A DNA stretch of 64,000 bases from NCBI GenBank assembly GCA_945829235.1, contig CALZUA010000002.1:122650-186649 (forward strand), written 5' to 3'. Below are positions 54,504 to 63,470 of this stretch, piece by piece; within the stretch, counting starts at the first letter, position 1; the number at the start of each line of letters is the position of its first letter. Below the pieces are notes generated by a model. The model had not been told where the DNA came from, ran no database searches, and saw nothing but the letters and a program-made list of their open reading frames with translations. Position numbers and translations under genes: made by a program. Source of the stretch: an uncultured Clostridia bacterium. GTDB lineage: Bacteria > Bacillota > Clostridia > Oscillospirales > Ruminococcaceae.

Positions 54504-56267
54504 TTAATTTTGCTTTCTGACCTTGATGTGAACCTCGCGGAGCTGTTGCTCGGTAACCTCGGTCGGTGCGCCGAGAAGCAAATCCTGCGCGTTGGAGTTA
54601 AGCGGGAACGCGATAACCTCGCGGATACTTTCTTCTCCGGTGAGGAGCATTATCATACGGTCAACGCCGGGCGCCATTCCCGCGTGAGGCGGTGCGCCGA
54701 ACTTGAACGCGCTGTACAACGCGCCGAATTTTGACGCAACATCTTCCTCGGTGTAGCCCGCAATCTCAAACGCCTTAATCATAATGTCAAGGTCGTGGTT
54801 GCGGACAGCGCCTGATGAAAGCTCCACACCGTTGCAGACGATATCGTACTGATACGCGAGAATATCAAGCGGGTTTTTGTTCAAAAGCGCGTCCAGACCG
54901 CCCTGCGGCATCGAGAACGGGTTGTGCGTGAAGATGATTTTTCCGGTTTCCTCGTCAAGCTCGTACATCGGGAAATCAACGATGAAGCACAGCTCAAAGC
55001 GGCTCTCGTCAATCAAATTCATACGCTTCGCAACCTCTGTGCGGATTTGTCCCGCGAATTTGGGAGCGTTTTTCGGGGTATCGGCGATAAAGTACAGAAC
55101 ATCGCCAACCTCAAGCTCGCAACGCTTTGCAAGCTCTTTTCTCTGCTCGTCGTTGAGGAATTTATCGATAGGACCGTTATACTTGAAGCCGCCCTCGCCC
55201 TCTTCAACCTTGAAGTAGCCGAGTCCCTTCATTCCGACTTCGTTTACCGCAAAATCTTCCATATTCTTGAAAAAAGTCTTGGTCTGCGTTGCCATCTTCG
55301 GCACGCGAATACCGCGAACCGTTTTGTTGCAGAACGGCTTGAAATCGCTGTCAACAAACAAATCCGACAGCTCCTTGATAACAAGCGGGTTACGCAAATC
55401 TGGCTTGTCTGTACCGTAGGTCAGCATCGACTCTGCAAACGTAATTCTTCTGAACGGCGCGGAGCTTACCTGTTTATCCGAGAACTCCTTGAACACCGCC
55501 GACAATACCTCCTCGGCAACCGCAAAAACGTCCTCTTGAGTTGCAAAACTCATCTCGAAGTCAAGCTGGTAGAACTCACCGGGTGAACGGTCTGCTCTTG
55601 CGTCCTCGTCGCGGAAGCACGGCGCAATCTGGAAATATTTGTCAAAACCCGATACCATATAAATCTGCTTGAAAATCTGCGGTGCCTGCGGCAGAGCGTA
55701 GAATTTTCCGTGATGCTTGCGGCTCGGAATCAGGTAGTCGCGCGCGCCCTCGGGCGAAGATGTCGAGAGAATGGGCGTTTGAAGCTCAAGGAAGCCCATT
55801 TCCTGCATTTTGTTGCGCAAAAAACTGATTATCTTTGAACGCAGAATGATGTTGTCGTGCATTTTCTTGTTGCGCAAATCAAGGTAGCGGTACTTCAGGC
55901 GAACGTCCTCGCGGGTTTCGCGGGAAGTCTGAATTTCAAACGGGAGTTGCTCGGTGACCTTGCCGAGCATTCTCACCTCTTCCGCTTCTATTTCAATAGT
56001 ACCGGTTTCGATTTTATCGTTAAAGGTGCTCTCATCGCGCTTCAAAACAGTTCCTGTGATAGAAACCGCGCACTCCTTATGAATGCCCTCAAGCAGGCTC
56101 TCGTTGTGAAAAACAACCTGCACAACGCCGTAATGGTCGCGAAGGTCAACGAACATAATTCCGCCGTGGTCGCGGATATTCTCAACCCAGCCCGCCGCGC
56201 GTACCTTATTTCCTATGTCATTTTCGCCGAAGCCGTTGCAGTAAGCGGTTCGGTATTCATTTTCCAT
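54504..56267 (-). CDS. aspS: Aspartyl-tRNA synthetase
   Basis: Class II synthetase charging tRNA-Asp, bacterial type. 587 aa. N-terminal OB anticodon-binding domain (1-110), motif 2 FRDEDARADRSPGEFYQLDFEMSF (near 215), bacterial insertion (about 280-420), motif 3 GAPPHAGMAPGVDRMIMLL (near 525). The start is uncertain: ATG at 56267 or a TTG six bases upstream; AAAGGG is rather far from both. Single gene with a consensus promoter. Confidence 0.96.
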   Translation of the reverse strand: MENEYRTAYCNGFGENDIGNKVRAAGWVENIRDHGGIMFVDLRDHYGVVQVVFHNESLLEGIHKECAVSITGTVLKRDESTFNDKIETGTIEIEAEEVRMLGKVTEQLPFEIQTSRETREDVRLKYRYLDLRNKKMHDNIILRSKIISFLRNKMQEMGFLELQTPILSTSSPEGARDYLIPSRKHHGKFYALPQAPQIFKQIYMVSGFDKYFQIAPCFRDEDARADRSPGEFYQLDFEMSFATQEDVFAVAEEVLSAVFKEFSDKQVSSAPFRRITFAESMLTYGTDKPDLRNPLVIKELSDLFVDSDFKPFCNKTVRGIRVPKMATQTKTFFKNMEDFAVNEVGMKGLGYFKVEEGEGGFKYNGPIDKFLNDEQRKELAKRCELEVGDVLYFIADTPKNAPKFAGQIRTEVAKRMNLIDESRFELCFIVDFPMYELDEETGKIIFTHNPFSMPQGGLDALLNKNPLDILAYQYDIVCNGVELSSGAVRNHDLDIMIKAFEIAGYTEEDVASKFGALYSAFKFGAPPHAGMAPGVDRMIMLLTGEESIREVIAFPLNSNAQDLLLGAPTEVTEQQLREVHIKVRKQN

Positions 56268-56308
56268 AAACAATTCAATTCAGCCCTTTCGTTATATTTT
56301 AACAATTT

Positions 56309-56337
56309 ATTATACCACTTTATGCCGCGTTTGTCAA
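56309..56337 (-). promoter_or_regulatory. Consensus sigma-A promoter of aspS
   Basis: TTGACA (56337-56332), 17 bases, TATAAT (56314-56309), about 40 bases before the aspS start. Confidence 0.9.
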
Positions 56338-56398
56338 GTTAAATTAAAAAAAATCCCGAATTTTTTGCATTTTTGTTTAAATTGTTTGCGAAAAACCC

Positions 56399-56427
56399 TT
56401 GACAATAACGGAAAAGTATTCTATAAT
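56399..56427 (+). promoter_or_regulatory. Consensus sigma-A promoter of the flippase-prfC operon
   Basis: TTGACA (56399-56404), 17 bases, TATAAT (56422-56427), about 27 bases before the first start codon. Divergent from the aspS promoter 60 bases away; TTTGCGAAA precedes the -35 box. Confidence 0.9.
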
Positions 56428-56453
56428 TATAATAATATTGTTTTTTAAGGGGT

Positions 56454-57560
56454 ATGATAAATTTGAAAGAAAAGAAAAAAGGTGGAAATAAAGTAAACCT
56501 GATAATCTGCGGAGTTGCGTTTGTTATAATGCTTGTGTACCTCTTTGTTTTCGACAAGCCCGATGCGGTACTAAAGGCGCTTCAGTCGCTCAATCCGCTG
56601 TTTTTCATTTTGTGCGTTTTGTTTATGTTCGGCTACTGGCTCTGCGAGTCGGCAACCGTTCACACTGTTCTCAAATCTCTGCACCCGACAATGCGTTTTC
56701 GCGATACCTTTACAAATACAATTATCGGGCAATATTTCAACTGTATAACCCCCTCCGCTTCGGGCGGTCAGCCTATGCAGGCTTATTACTTCATGAAAAT
56801 GGGCGTGCCGCTGGGAACAGGTCTTACCGCGCTTCTTTCAAGATTCATCGTATATCAGTTTGTCCTCACTCTGTACTCTGTATTCACGCTTATCATCGGT
56901 TTCCGGCAATTCGGCGATGAATTGGCAAACAAGGGACTTATGCCGTTCGTTTTCATCGGCTTCGGCGTAAACACGCTCGTAATTATTTTCCTGCTCGGAA
57001 TTGCTATTTGGAAAAACGTTACCGTGAAGTTGCTGAACGGAATTATCACTCTGCTTGCAAAAATCAAAATTATCAAGCACCCGATGAAATTCCGCGTTTA
57101 TCTCACTCGTGAAATCAACAAGCTCCACGATAACTTTAATTTTCTGAAAAAGAACGTCCCCATTATAATTAAATCTGTGATTTTAACGTTTTTACAGCTC
57201 ACCCTTTACCTCAGCATTTCTTATGTTCTGTTCAGAGGCTTTGGGCTTGAGGGAGCTAGTCTTTTGAAGGTTATTTCTTATCAGGCGTTCGTGCTGATGA
57301 TAGCCTCGTTTGTGCCGCTTCCGGGCGCTATGGGCGCGGCGGAGCTTGGTTATTCGGGATTTTTCAAGGATATGTTCGGCGATTACATAGGTGTTTCCAC
57401 AATGCTCTGGAGAATTCTCACCTTCTATCTGCCGATTATCGTTGGTATGGGCTTTATGCTCACGCTCAAAAAAAGAGGAATAGAAGCTCCGACAAAGCAA
57501 GATGTCAAAGACAATGTCTATGACGTTGAAGATACAAATGAAATCGATAATATAAACTAA
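56454..57560 (+). CDS. Flippase-like membrane protein (LPG synthase TM domain family, UPF0104)
   Basis: 368 aa, eight or so predicted helices. CITPSASGGQPMQAYYFMKMGVP (about 98-120), FVPLPGAMGAAELGYSGFF (about 280-298) are the signature of the MprF/AglD flippase domain. No catalytic LPG-synthase domain is attached, so it probably moves a lipid or lipid-linked molecule. The annotated ATG at 56454 is only one base after AAGGGG; the TTG at 56463 is better spaced and may be the true start. It leads prfC by 15 bases. Confidence 0.85.
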   Translation: MINLKEKKKGGNKVNLIICGVAFVIMLVYLFVFDKPDAVLKALQSLNPLFFILCVLFMFGYWLCESATVHTVLKSLHPTMRFRDTFTNTIIGQYFNCITPSASGGQPMQAYYFMKMGVPLGTGLTALLSRFIVYQFVLTLYSVFTLIIGFRQFGDELANKGLMPFVFIGFGVNTLVIIFLLGIAIWKNVTVKLLNGIITLLAKIKIIKHPMKFRVYLTREINKLHDNFNFLKKNVPIIIKSVILTFLQLTLYLSISYVLFRGFGLEGASLLKVISYQAFVLMIASFVPLPGAMGAAELGYSGFFKDMFGDYIGVSTMLWRILTFYLPIIVGMGFMLTLKKRGIEAPTKQDVKDNVYDVEDTNEIDNIN

Positions 57561-57575
57561 AAAAGAGGAAAGAAA

Positions 57576-59192
57576 ATGTCCGACCTGAAACACGAAATTG
57601 AACGCCGCCGCACTTTTGCGATTATTTCCCATCCCGACGCGGGTAAAACCACACTAACCGAAAAATTTCTCCTTTACGGAGGAGCTATCGCAATGGCTGG
57701 CGCAGTTAAAGGAAAGAAAAATACCCGTCACGCGGTTTCCGACTGGATGGAAATCGAAAAACAGCGCGGAATTTCCGTAACATCTTCTGTTATGCAGTTC
57801 AACTACAACGGCTACTGCATTAACATTCTCGATACCCCCGGTCACCAAGACTTCTCCGAGGATACTTACCGCACGCTTATGGCGGCGGACTCTGCGGTAA
57901 TGGTTATCGACGCGGCAAAGGGCGTTGAGAACCAAACACGAAAGCTGTTCAAGGTCTGCGTTATGCGGAATATCCCGATTTTCACGTTCATCAATAAAAT
58001 GGACAGAGAGTCGCGCAATCCCTTTGACTTGCTAGAGGAAATCGAGAACGAGCTTGGTATCAAGACTTATCCCGTGAACTGGCCTATCGGCTCGGGAAAG
58101 GATTTCAAGGGCGTTTATGACCGCGAGAACCGCAGAATTATATCGTTTGAGATGAACGACGGTATGAATTACGGAACCAAAGAGGTTGCCGCAACCGAGG
58201 TTGACCTCAATGATGATAATCTCGCAAACGTTATCGGGCAGTCCAACTACAACACGCTCAAGGACGATGTGGAGTTGCTTGACGGTGCTTCCGAGGTGTT
58301 TGACAGCGAGCTTGTCAACAACGGAAAGCTTTCGCCCGTGTTTTTTGGCTCGGCGCTCACGAATTTCGGCGTTGAACCGTTCCTCGAGAACTTCCTCAAA
58401 ATGACGCCTCCTCCGCTCCCGAGAAATACCGAAAGCGGCTTGGTTGACCCGTTCGACGAGAATTTCTCCGCGTTTATCTTCAAAATCCAAGCAAACATGA
58501 ACAAGGCTCACCGCGACAGAATTGCTTTTATGAGAATTGTCAGCGGCAAGTTTAACAAAGAAATGGAGGTTCTGCACGTTCAGAACAACCGCACAATGCG
58601 TCTTTCTCAGCCTCAGCAGATTATGGCAAACGAGCGCGAGGTTATCGAGGAAGCCTATGCGGGCGATATTATGGGAGTGTTTGACCCGGGCGTGTTCTCA
58701 ATCGGCGACACGATTTGCGCGCCATCGAAAAAGGTTGTTTTTGAGGGAATACCGACGTTTGCTCCCGAGCATTTTTCGCGTATTCGCCAAAAAGACACGC
58801 TCAAACGCAAGCAGTTCATCAAAGGCACAACCCAAATTGCCCAAGAGGGTGCAATTCAGATTTTCTCAGAGCCGCAGAGCGGTTTTGAGGAGGTTATCGT
58901 GGGAGTTGTCGGCGTGCTTCAATTTGACGTTCTCGAGTATCGCTTGAAAAACGAGTACAATGTTGATATTATCCGCGAGGATTTGTCCTACGAATATATC
59001 CGCTGGATTACAAGCCAAAAGCACCTTGACGGCGGGCTGGACGAGCTGAAAAAGCTGGTTCTCACGTCCGATACAAAGCTAATTCAGGACGTTCGCGGAA
59101 ATTACCTGCTGATTTTTACCTCCGAGTGGAACATCAAGTGGGCGCTTGACAAAAACGAAGGTCTGGAGCTTGCGGAATTCAGCAGGAACTAA
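57576..59192 (+). CDS. prfC: Peptide chain release factor 3
   Basis: GTPase that recycles RF1/RF2 and helps ribosome quality control. 538 aa. G1 SHPDAGKTTLTEKFLLYGG (near 20), G3 DTPGHQDFSEDTYRTL (near 88), G4 NKMDRE (near 142); domains II and III follow. AGAGG precedes the ATG. Its partner prfA is elsewhere in the window. Confidence 0.96.
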   Translation: MSDLKHEIERRRTFAIISHPDAGKTTLTEKFLLYGGAIAMAGAVKGKKNTRHAVSDWMEIEKQRGISVTSSVMQFNYNGYCINILDTPGHQDFSEDTYRTLMAADSAVMVIDAAKGVENQTRKLFKVCVMRNIPIFTFINKMDRESRNPFDLLEEIENELGIKTYPVNWPIGSGKDFKGVYDRENRRIISFEMNDGMNYGTKEVAATEVDLNDDNLANVIGQSNYNTLKDDVELLDGASEVFDSELVNNGKLSPVFFGSALTNFGVEPFLENFLKMTPPPLPRNTESGLVDPFDENFSAFIFKIQANMNKAHRDRIAFMRIVSGKFNKEMEVLHVQNNRTMRLSQPQQIMANEREVIEEAYAGDIMGVFDPGVFSIGDTICAPSKKVVFEGIPTFAPEHFSRIRQKDTLKRKQFIKGTTQIAQEGAIQIFSEPQSGFEEVIVGVVGVLQFDVLEYRLKNEYNVDIIREDLSYEYIRWITSQKHLDGGLDELKKLVLTSDTKLIQDVRGNYLLIFTSEWNIKWALDKNEGLELAEFSRN

Positions 59193-59206
59193 TTAAATAA
59201 CAGCCG

Positions 59207-59258
59207 CGCGGCGCTTTCGATTGAACACGGTTTCTTTCGGGCACCGCGTATTTTTTTT
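59207..59258 (+). terminator. Probable intrinsic terminator of prfC
   Basis: An imperfect hairpin (CGCGG at 59207-59211 with CCGCG at 59244-59248) is followed by TA and eight T. The inner stem is poorly matched. Confidence 0.55.
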
Positions 59259-59275
59259 GCCCGAAAATTTTCGTT

Positions 59276-59283
59276 TTCGACAA
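59276..59283 (-). promoter_or_regulatory. Spo0A box upstream of spoIIGA
   Basis: The minus-strand octamer TTGTCGAA exactly matches the core 0A box of Firmicutes. It lies 34 bases upstream of the spoIIGA -10 box, where Spo0A~P binds the spoIIG promoter in B. subtilis. Confidence 0.75.
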
Positions 59284-59289
59284 CCGAAA

Positions 59290-59322
59290 CCGACATAAAT
59301 TATACACTATAAGTTGTATAAT
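59290..59322 (+). promoter_or_regulatory. spoIIG-type promoter with wide spacer
   Basis: The -10 box TATAAT is at 59317-59322. The best -35 is CCGACA at 59290-59295, leaving 21 bases between them; no TTGACA sits at 17. Over-wide spacing with Spo0A dependence is the hallmark of spoIIG in B. subtilis. An 8-base inverted repeat (59305-59312, 59322-59329) straddles the -10. Confidence 0.55.
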
Positions 59323-59373
59323 TATAGTGCAAGCTAATCCTTGCGGAAATTCTGTTTTTTCGAGGTGAGGAGC

Positions 59374-60198
59374 TTGGTTGTTTACATCGATGTTCTGATA
59401 ATTCTCAATTTGTACATAAATTACTTTCTTCTGCGTTCATCGGCGCTCTTTCTGCGGCGTGGCGTTGACCGAAAAAAGCTTGTCTGGGCATCGCTTTTGG
59501 GTGCGCTCGGCTCACTGATAATTCTCGCTCCGGCGCTTCCCTTTTACATAACTTATCCGTATAAAATCTTGCTGGGTGCGGCGATGGTTCTCATTGTTTA
59601 CGGCAGGCAAAAAATCAAAGATTTTCTGATTTGCGAGCTGTTTTTCCTGTTGGCTGGATTTATGTTCGGCGGTATTCTGACGGCAATCTGGACATTCTTC
59701 TCACCCGCGGGAATGCTCCTCAACAACGGCGTCTGCTTTTTCAACATTCCAATGGCGGCGCTCGTTTCGTTCACCGTGGGAGCATACTTCTTGATGAAGC
59801 TGTTAAAATTCCTCGCAGACAAGCACAAGCGAAGAATTTGCACGGTGAAAATCACCCAAAACAACACCGAAATTTCGCTTCGCGGACTTTGCGACACAGG
59901 TTGCGAGGTGCGTGATGTGTTTACGGGAAAACCCGTGATTATCTGCGATTTCGAGAAGGCGGCGGCTGTTCTCCCCGATGAGATTATCGAGTACCTTTCG
60001 GGTCAGCCGCAGAATATCGAGAAAATCCGACTTATCCCCTGCCGAACCGTTTCGAATAGCTCGGTTATCCCCGTGTTCAAGGCGCAGAACGTTGTTGTTG
60101 ACGGGAAACAAGCCGACGCGCTGGTTGGCGTGAGTAAGGAGCGCCTCGGCGATGGTGTTGACTGCATTTTCAATCCGAAGATTATTCCTATATCATAA
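59374..60198 (+). CDS. spoIIGA: Sigma-E processing peptidase SpoIIGA
   Basis: 274 aa. Five predicted membrane helices in the first 150 residues (YIDVLIILNLYINYFLL at the start) and a cytosolic aspartic-protease-like domain with the catalytic motif LCDTGCEVRD (near 175). It cleaves the propeptide of sigma-E at the septum on a signal from the forespore. TTG at 59374 follows GAGGTG at six bases; a longer in-frame form would start at 59341. Directly upstream of sigE, 25 bases apart. Confidence 0.93.
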   Translation: MVVYIDVLIILNLYINYFLLRSSALFLRRGVDRKKLVWASLLGALGSLIILAPALPFYITYPYKILLGAAMVLIVYGRQKIKDFLICELFFLLAGFMFGGILTAIWTFFSPAGMLLNNGVCFFNIPMAALVSFTVGAYFLMKLLKFLADKHKRRICTVKITQNNTEISLRGLCDTGCEVRDVFTGKPVIICDFEKAAAVLPDEIIEYLSGQPQNIEKIRLIPCRTVSNSSVIPVFKAQNVVVDGKQADALVGVSKERLGDGVDCIFNPKIIPIS

Positions 60199-60223
60199 AA
60201 TTTTGAAATAAAGGAGAATTGCA

Positions 60224-60943
60224 ATGCTAAAGCTATTGTTAAAGCAACTGAAAGCTACTGCGGAGCGTCTTTTAAAGCAACGCGCAGAAAACTATGTTCA
60301 CTATCTCAGCGGTCAGGAGCAACTCCCTGCGCCGCTCACCAAGGAAGAGGAAGAGGCGGCGTTTCGGCTGATGGACACGGATTTTGATAAGGCACGGGAC
60401 ACGCTTATTGTACATAATCTGCGGCTGGTGGTTTATATTGCAAAAAAGTTTGAGAACACGGGAATTTGGCTTGAGGACTTGGTTTCAATCGGTACGGTCG
60501 GTTTGATTAAGGCTGTAAGCACGTTCAGCAAGGACAAGAATATCAAGCTTGCAACCTATGCGTCACGCTGTATCGAGAACGAAATTCTGATGTTTCTGCG
60601 AAAGTACAGTCAGTACCGCTACGACGTTTCCATCGATGAACCGCTGAACGTTGACTGGGACGGAAACGAGCTTCTCTTGTCGGACGTTCTCGGCACGGAA
60701 AACGACTGCGTTAACTCGCATATTGAGGAAGAGGTTGAAAAGCAGTTACTGCACGATGCGGTTAATCGGCTTGGTGAACGTGAGCGGAAAATTATGGAAA
60801 TGCGCTTTGGCTTAAACGGGTGCAAGGAAAAAACGCAAAAAGAGGTTGCCGATGAAATCGGCATCTCGCAAAGCTACATCTCCCGCCTTGAAAAGCGCAT
60901 TATAAAGCAACTTCGTGAGGATTTGGAGAAGGTTTGCAATTAG
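60224..60943 (+). CDS. sigE: Sporulation sigma factor sigma-E
   Basis: First mother-cell sigma factor of sporulation. 239 aa, the same length as in B. subtilis. The hydrophobic/basic propeptide ([17 protein letters not shown]) ends near ENYVHYLSG, the SpoIIGA cut region. Sigma2 ([33 protein letters not shown]) and sigma4 ([28 protein letters not shown]). GGAG before the ATG. sigG, which usually follows, is not here. Confidence 0.97.
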   Translation: MLKLLLKQLKATAERLLKQRAENYVHYLSGQEQLPAPLTKEEEEAAFRLMDTDFDKARDTLIVHNLRLVVYIAKKFENTGIWLEDLVSIGTVGLIKAVSTFSKDKNIKLATYASRCIENEILMFLRKYSQYRYDVSIDEPLNVDWDGNELLLSDVLGTENDCVNSHIEEEVEKQLLHDAVNRLGERERKIMEMRFGLNGCKEKTQKEVADEIGISQSYISRLEKRIIKQLREDLEKVCN

Positions 60944-60980
60944 TCATTAGCTGTTATTCACCGCAAAATTTTGATAAAAA

Positions 60981-61009
60981 ACGGGCGTATGCGAAAGACA
61001 TACGCCCGT
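60981..61009 (-). terminator. Intrinsic terminator of the chemoreceptor gene
   Basis: Eleven-base stem ACGGGCGTATG/CATACGCCCGT with a seven-base loop, then TTTTTTATC on the minus strand. It may also stop sigE transcripts on the other strand. Confidence 0.9.
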
Positions 61010-61028
61010 GTTATTTGTTGATTCAAAT

Positions 61029-62702
61029 TTAATCGCGGAGCTTGAACTCGGCAATAAGTCCCTTGAGCGTTTCCGCCTGTCCCGAAAGCTCCTCGGAAGC
61101 GGCTGCGGACTGTTCTGCGGTTGCTGAGTTGGTCTGAACAACGTTTGAAATCTGTTCAACGCCCGTGTTAATCTGGATAATCGAATCGGCAGCTTCAGCA
61201 GACGCACCGGAAATACCCGCGTTCAGCTTCGCAACCTCGCCGGCAGATGTGGAAACCTGCTCCATCATAACGGCAACCTCGCCGACAAGTCCGTTGCCCT
61301 GTTCAACCGCTCTTACGGTGTTTTCGATAAGCTCGTTGGTGTTGTTGGCGGCTTCTGCGGACTTGGACGCAAGGTTTCTTACCTCGTCGGCAACAACCGC
61401 AAAGCCCTTGCCTGCTTCGCCTGCGCGAGCCGCTTCAATTGCCGCATTAAGCGACAGAATGTTGGTCTGGAAGGCAATATCCTCGATAGTCTTGATAATC
61501 TGACTGATTTGGTTGGAGCGCTCTTTGATTTCCTCCATCGCACTGACAAGCTCGTTCATCTTCGCATTTGCGGAGTTCATCGCGATTCCTGCCTCGTCGG
61601 TCTTGAGGCTTGCTGCCTTGGCAGCCTCGGCGTTCTGGTTAATCTGTCCCGCGATAATCTGGATTGTTGCCGCAAGCTCCTCAACGGAAGAAGCCTGTTC
61701 GGTTGCACCCGAAGCAAGCGCCTGAGCACCCGCAGAAACCTGCTCGGAGCCCGAAGCAACCTGTTCAGCGGACTGGTTGATGTTGAGCAGAATTTCGTTC
61801 AGCTTGTCAACAACCTCGCACTTGTTGTCGTAAATCGACTTGTATGCGCCGACATAAATGGAAGCATTGTCGTTTGCAATCGCAAGATTGCCGTTTGACA
61901 GCTCGTCAAAGGTGTAGTCGATATCATCGATAACCTCTTTGGTTCTGTCGCAGAGCGTTCTCATATTATCGGCAAGCTGACCAAGCTCGTCCTTGGACTT
62001 GTATTCAATGTTAATGTTGAAATCACCCTCGGACATCTTCTCGGCCGCCGCGTGAACCTGCTTGATAGCGGAAGTAAGGCTCTTTGTGAGGTACAACGCA
62101 AGTATAATCGAGAAAATTGTTACGATAACGCCAAGCGCAGAATCAACTATCATCAAAGTCATACTTGTTCCGGTGCCGTCCTCGTAAACCTTTTTCGCGT
62201 CTGCAACTGCCGCTTCATGAACTGCGTCGATAGAGGTTTTGGCAGAAACCATATTCGGATAAACATCGTTCATATAGAACTCGTAAGCACCGGATACATC
62301 GTGCGCCTTGCAGTGCTCGGAAAAGTTTTTAAAGCCCTCGAGAGATGCATTTATGTAACCCTCTGCTTCGGTAAGAGAAGCTGAACGACCGCCGTACAAT
62401 TCATTCATTCCCTGAACAGCTTTTAGAATATTATTTAACTCTTCCTCCGCAGAAGCAAGTTTTTCAAGCTTCTTTGTTTCATCGGGTTCAACAGCCGCCT
62501 GCATCATATCCTTTGCGGCAATCTGAATAGTTTCTTTCATATTATCAACTCTTTGTACACACAAAAAAGATGTATTGAAAGAATCGATATCAGCCGATAC
62601 TCTTGAAAAGCCGATAGCCGCAAATGCAACCAAAGCAATTGTCATTACAACAATTATTCCAAAAGAAAGAAGCAATTTTTTGGAAACCTTTAAATTCTTC
62701 AT
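61029..62702 (-). CDS. Methyl-accepting chemotaxis protein
   Basis: 557 aa. TM1 (about 10-30), a helical extracytoplasmic sensor of four-helix-bundle type (31-185), TM2 (about 190-208), a HAMP domain (210-262) and a long coiled-coil signalling domain with the invariant tip [23 protein letters not shown] (around 420). It should signal to CheA/CheW at a receptor array. No other chemotaxis or flagellar gene is in the window. GGAGG precedes the ATG at 62702. Confidence 0.95.
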   Translation of the reverse strand: MKNLKVSKKLLLSFGIIVVMTIALVAFAAIGFSRVSADIDSFNTSFLCVQRVDNMKETIQIAAKDMMQAAVEPDETKKLEKLASAEEELNNILKAVQGMNELYGGRSASLTEAEGYINASLEGFKNFSEHCKAHDVSGAYEFYMNDVYPNMVSAKTSIDAVHEAAVADAKKVYEDGTGTSMTLMIVDSALGVIVTIFSIILALYLTKSLTSAIKQVHAAAEKMSEGDFNINIEYKSKDELGQLADNMRTLCDRTKEVIDDIDYTFDELSNGNLAIANDNASIYVGAYKSIYDNKCEVVDKLNEILLNINQSAEQVASGSEQVSAGAQALASGATEQASSVEELAATIQIIAGQINQNAEAAKAASLKTDEAGIAMNSANAKMNELVSAMEEIKERSNQISQIIKTIEDIAFQTNILSLNAAIEAARAGEAGKGFAVVADEVRNLASKSAEAANNTNELIENTVRAVEQGNGLVGEVAVMMEQVSTSAGEVAKLNAGISGASAEAADSIIQINTGVEQISNVVQTNSATAEQSAAASEELSGQAETLKGLIAEFKLRD

Positions 62703-62737
62703 AGAAATGTCCTCCAATTCCCTATTTTTGTAACTTA

Positions 62738-62766
62738 ATTATATCACTTTATTATACCGATGTCAA
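62738..62766 (-). promoter_or_regulatory. Consensus sigma-A promoter of the chemoreceptor gene
   Basis: TTGACA (62766-62761), 17 bases, TATAAT (62743-62738), about 36 bases before the start. Confidence 0.9.
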
Positions 62767-62887
62767 GAGATTTATGACGAGTTATGTATAATTAAATATC
62801 ATTTTTTTTGCACAAATGTCAATTTTTTCATCTTAAATTTCCCATTTTTTGACTAAGTGAAAAAACCGACAAATTGTTACAAGACTC

Positions 62888-62914
62888 ACCAAAATGCTGA
62901 AAAAATCATATAAT
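62888..62914 (+). promoter_or_regulatory. Candidate sporulation promoter of cotJ
   Basis: CATATAAT (62907-62914) resembles the -10 box used by sigma-E and sigma-K. An ACC lies 16 bases upstream (62888-62890), as in sigma-K promoters; no good sigma-E -35 is seen. No consensus sigma-A promoter is nearby. Confidence 0.35.
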
Positions 62915-62961
62915 CAAACAGCGGATATTATACCGCTAAATCTGCAAGAAAGGAAGATTTT

Positions 62962-63126
62962 ATGGAATCGATGAAAAACCCGAAACGTCCGGGTTATGCT
63001 TATGTTCCAAATCAGCGAATGGAAAAGGTGTATTCACCGTCTAAAGCGCTGAAAGCAGGGACAATTTTCCCCGAGCTGAATATCACAATGGAGGAATATC
63101 AAAGGGGGCTTTTTAATGGGAAATAA
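62962..63126 (+). CDS. cotJA: Spore coat-associated protein CotJA
   Basis: 54 aa, small. YAYVPNQRMEKVYSPSKALKAGTIFPELNITMEEYQRG matches the CotJA family (P-x-Q-x-x-x-x-Y, AL-x-x-GT-x-FP-x-L). AAAGGA seven bases before the ATG. Its last 11 bases overlap the cotJB start. In B. subtilis CotJ proteins enter the inner coat. Confidence 0.9.
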   Translation: MESMKNPKRPGYAYVPNQRMEKVYSPSKALKAGTIFPELNITMEEYQRGLFNGK

Positions 63127-63454
63127 CTATATGAACAAGCGCGGGAATATGAACGACAATGTCCGCGTTCCAAGACAGAATGTTGAGAATAGCGGTTCGA
63201 GCGGCAATTCTCCCGCGTGTGATGAGCTTTTGAGAGCTATCGCCGAAGCGTCGTTTTTTGCGATGGATTTGAAGCTTTACCTCGACACTCACCCCGATGA
63301 TACAAGAGCCGTTGAGATGTTCCGCGAGGCTGTTAAGCAGTACAAAGCCTGCAAGGCGGCGTTTGAGGACAGCTTTTACCCGCTTACGGCAATGAGCGCG
63401 GGCAAAGACGGCGATTGGGATTGGTTATGCGGAACTTTCCCGCCGTTGAGTTAA
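63116..63454 (+). CDS. cotJB: Spore coat protein CotJB
   Basis: 112 aa. A polar N-terminal tail of about 35 residues, then the CotJB domain: ELLRAIAEASFFAMDLKLYLDTHPDD, FREAVKQYKACKAAFEDSFYPLTA, and the closing DWDWLCGTFPP. GGGGG lies seven bases before the ATG. Middle gene of the cotJABC operon, 16 bases before cotJC. Confidence 0.92.
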   Translation: MGNNYMNKRGNMNDNVRVPRQNVENSGSSGNSPACDELLRAIAEASFFAMDLKLYLDTHPDDTRAVEMFREAVKQYKACKAAFEDSFYPLTAMSAGKDGDWDWLCGTFPPLS

Positions 63455-63470
63455 GAAATCGAGGTGGCTT

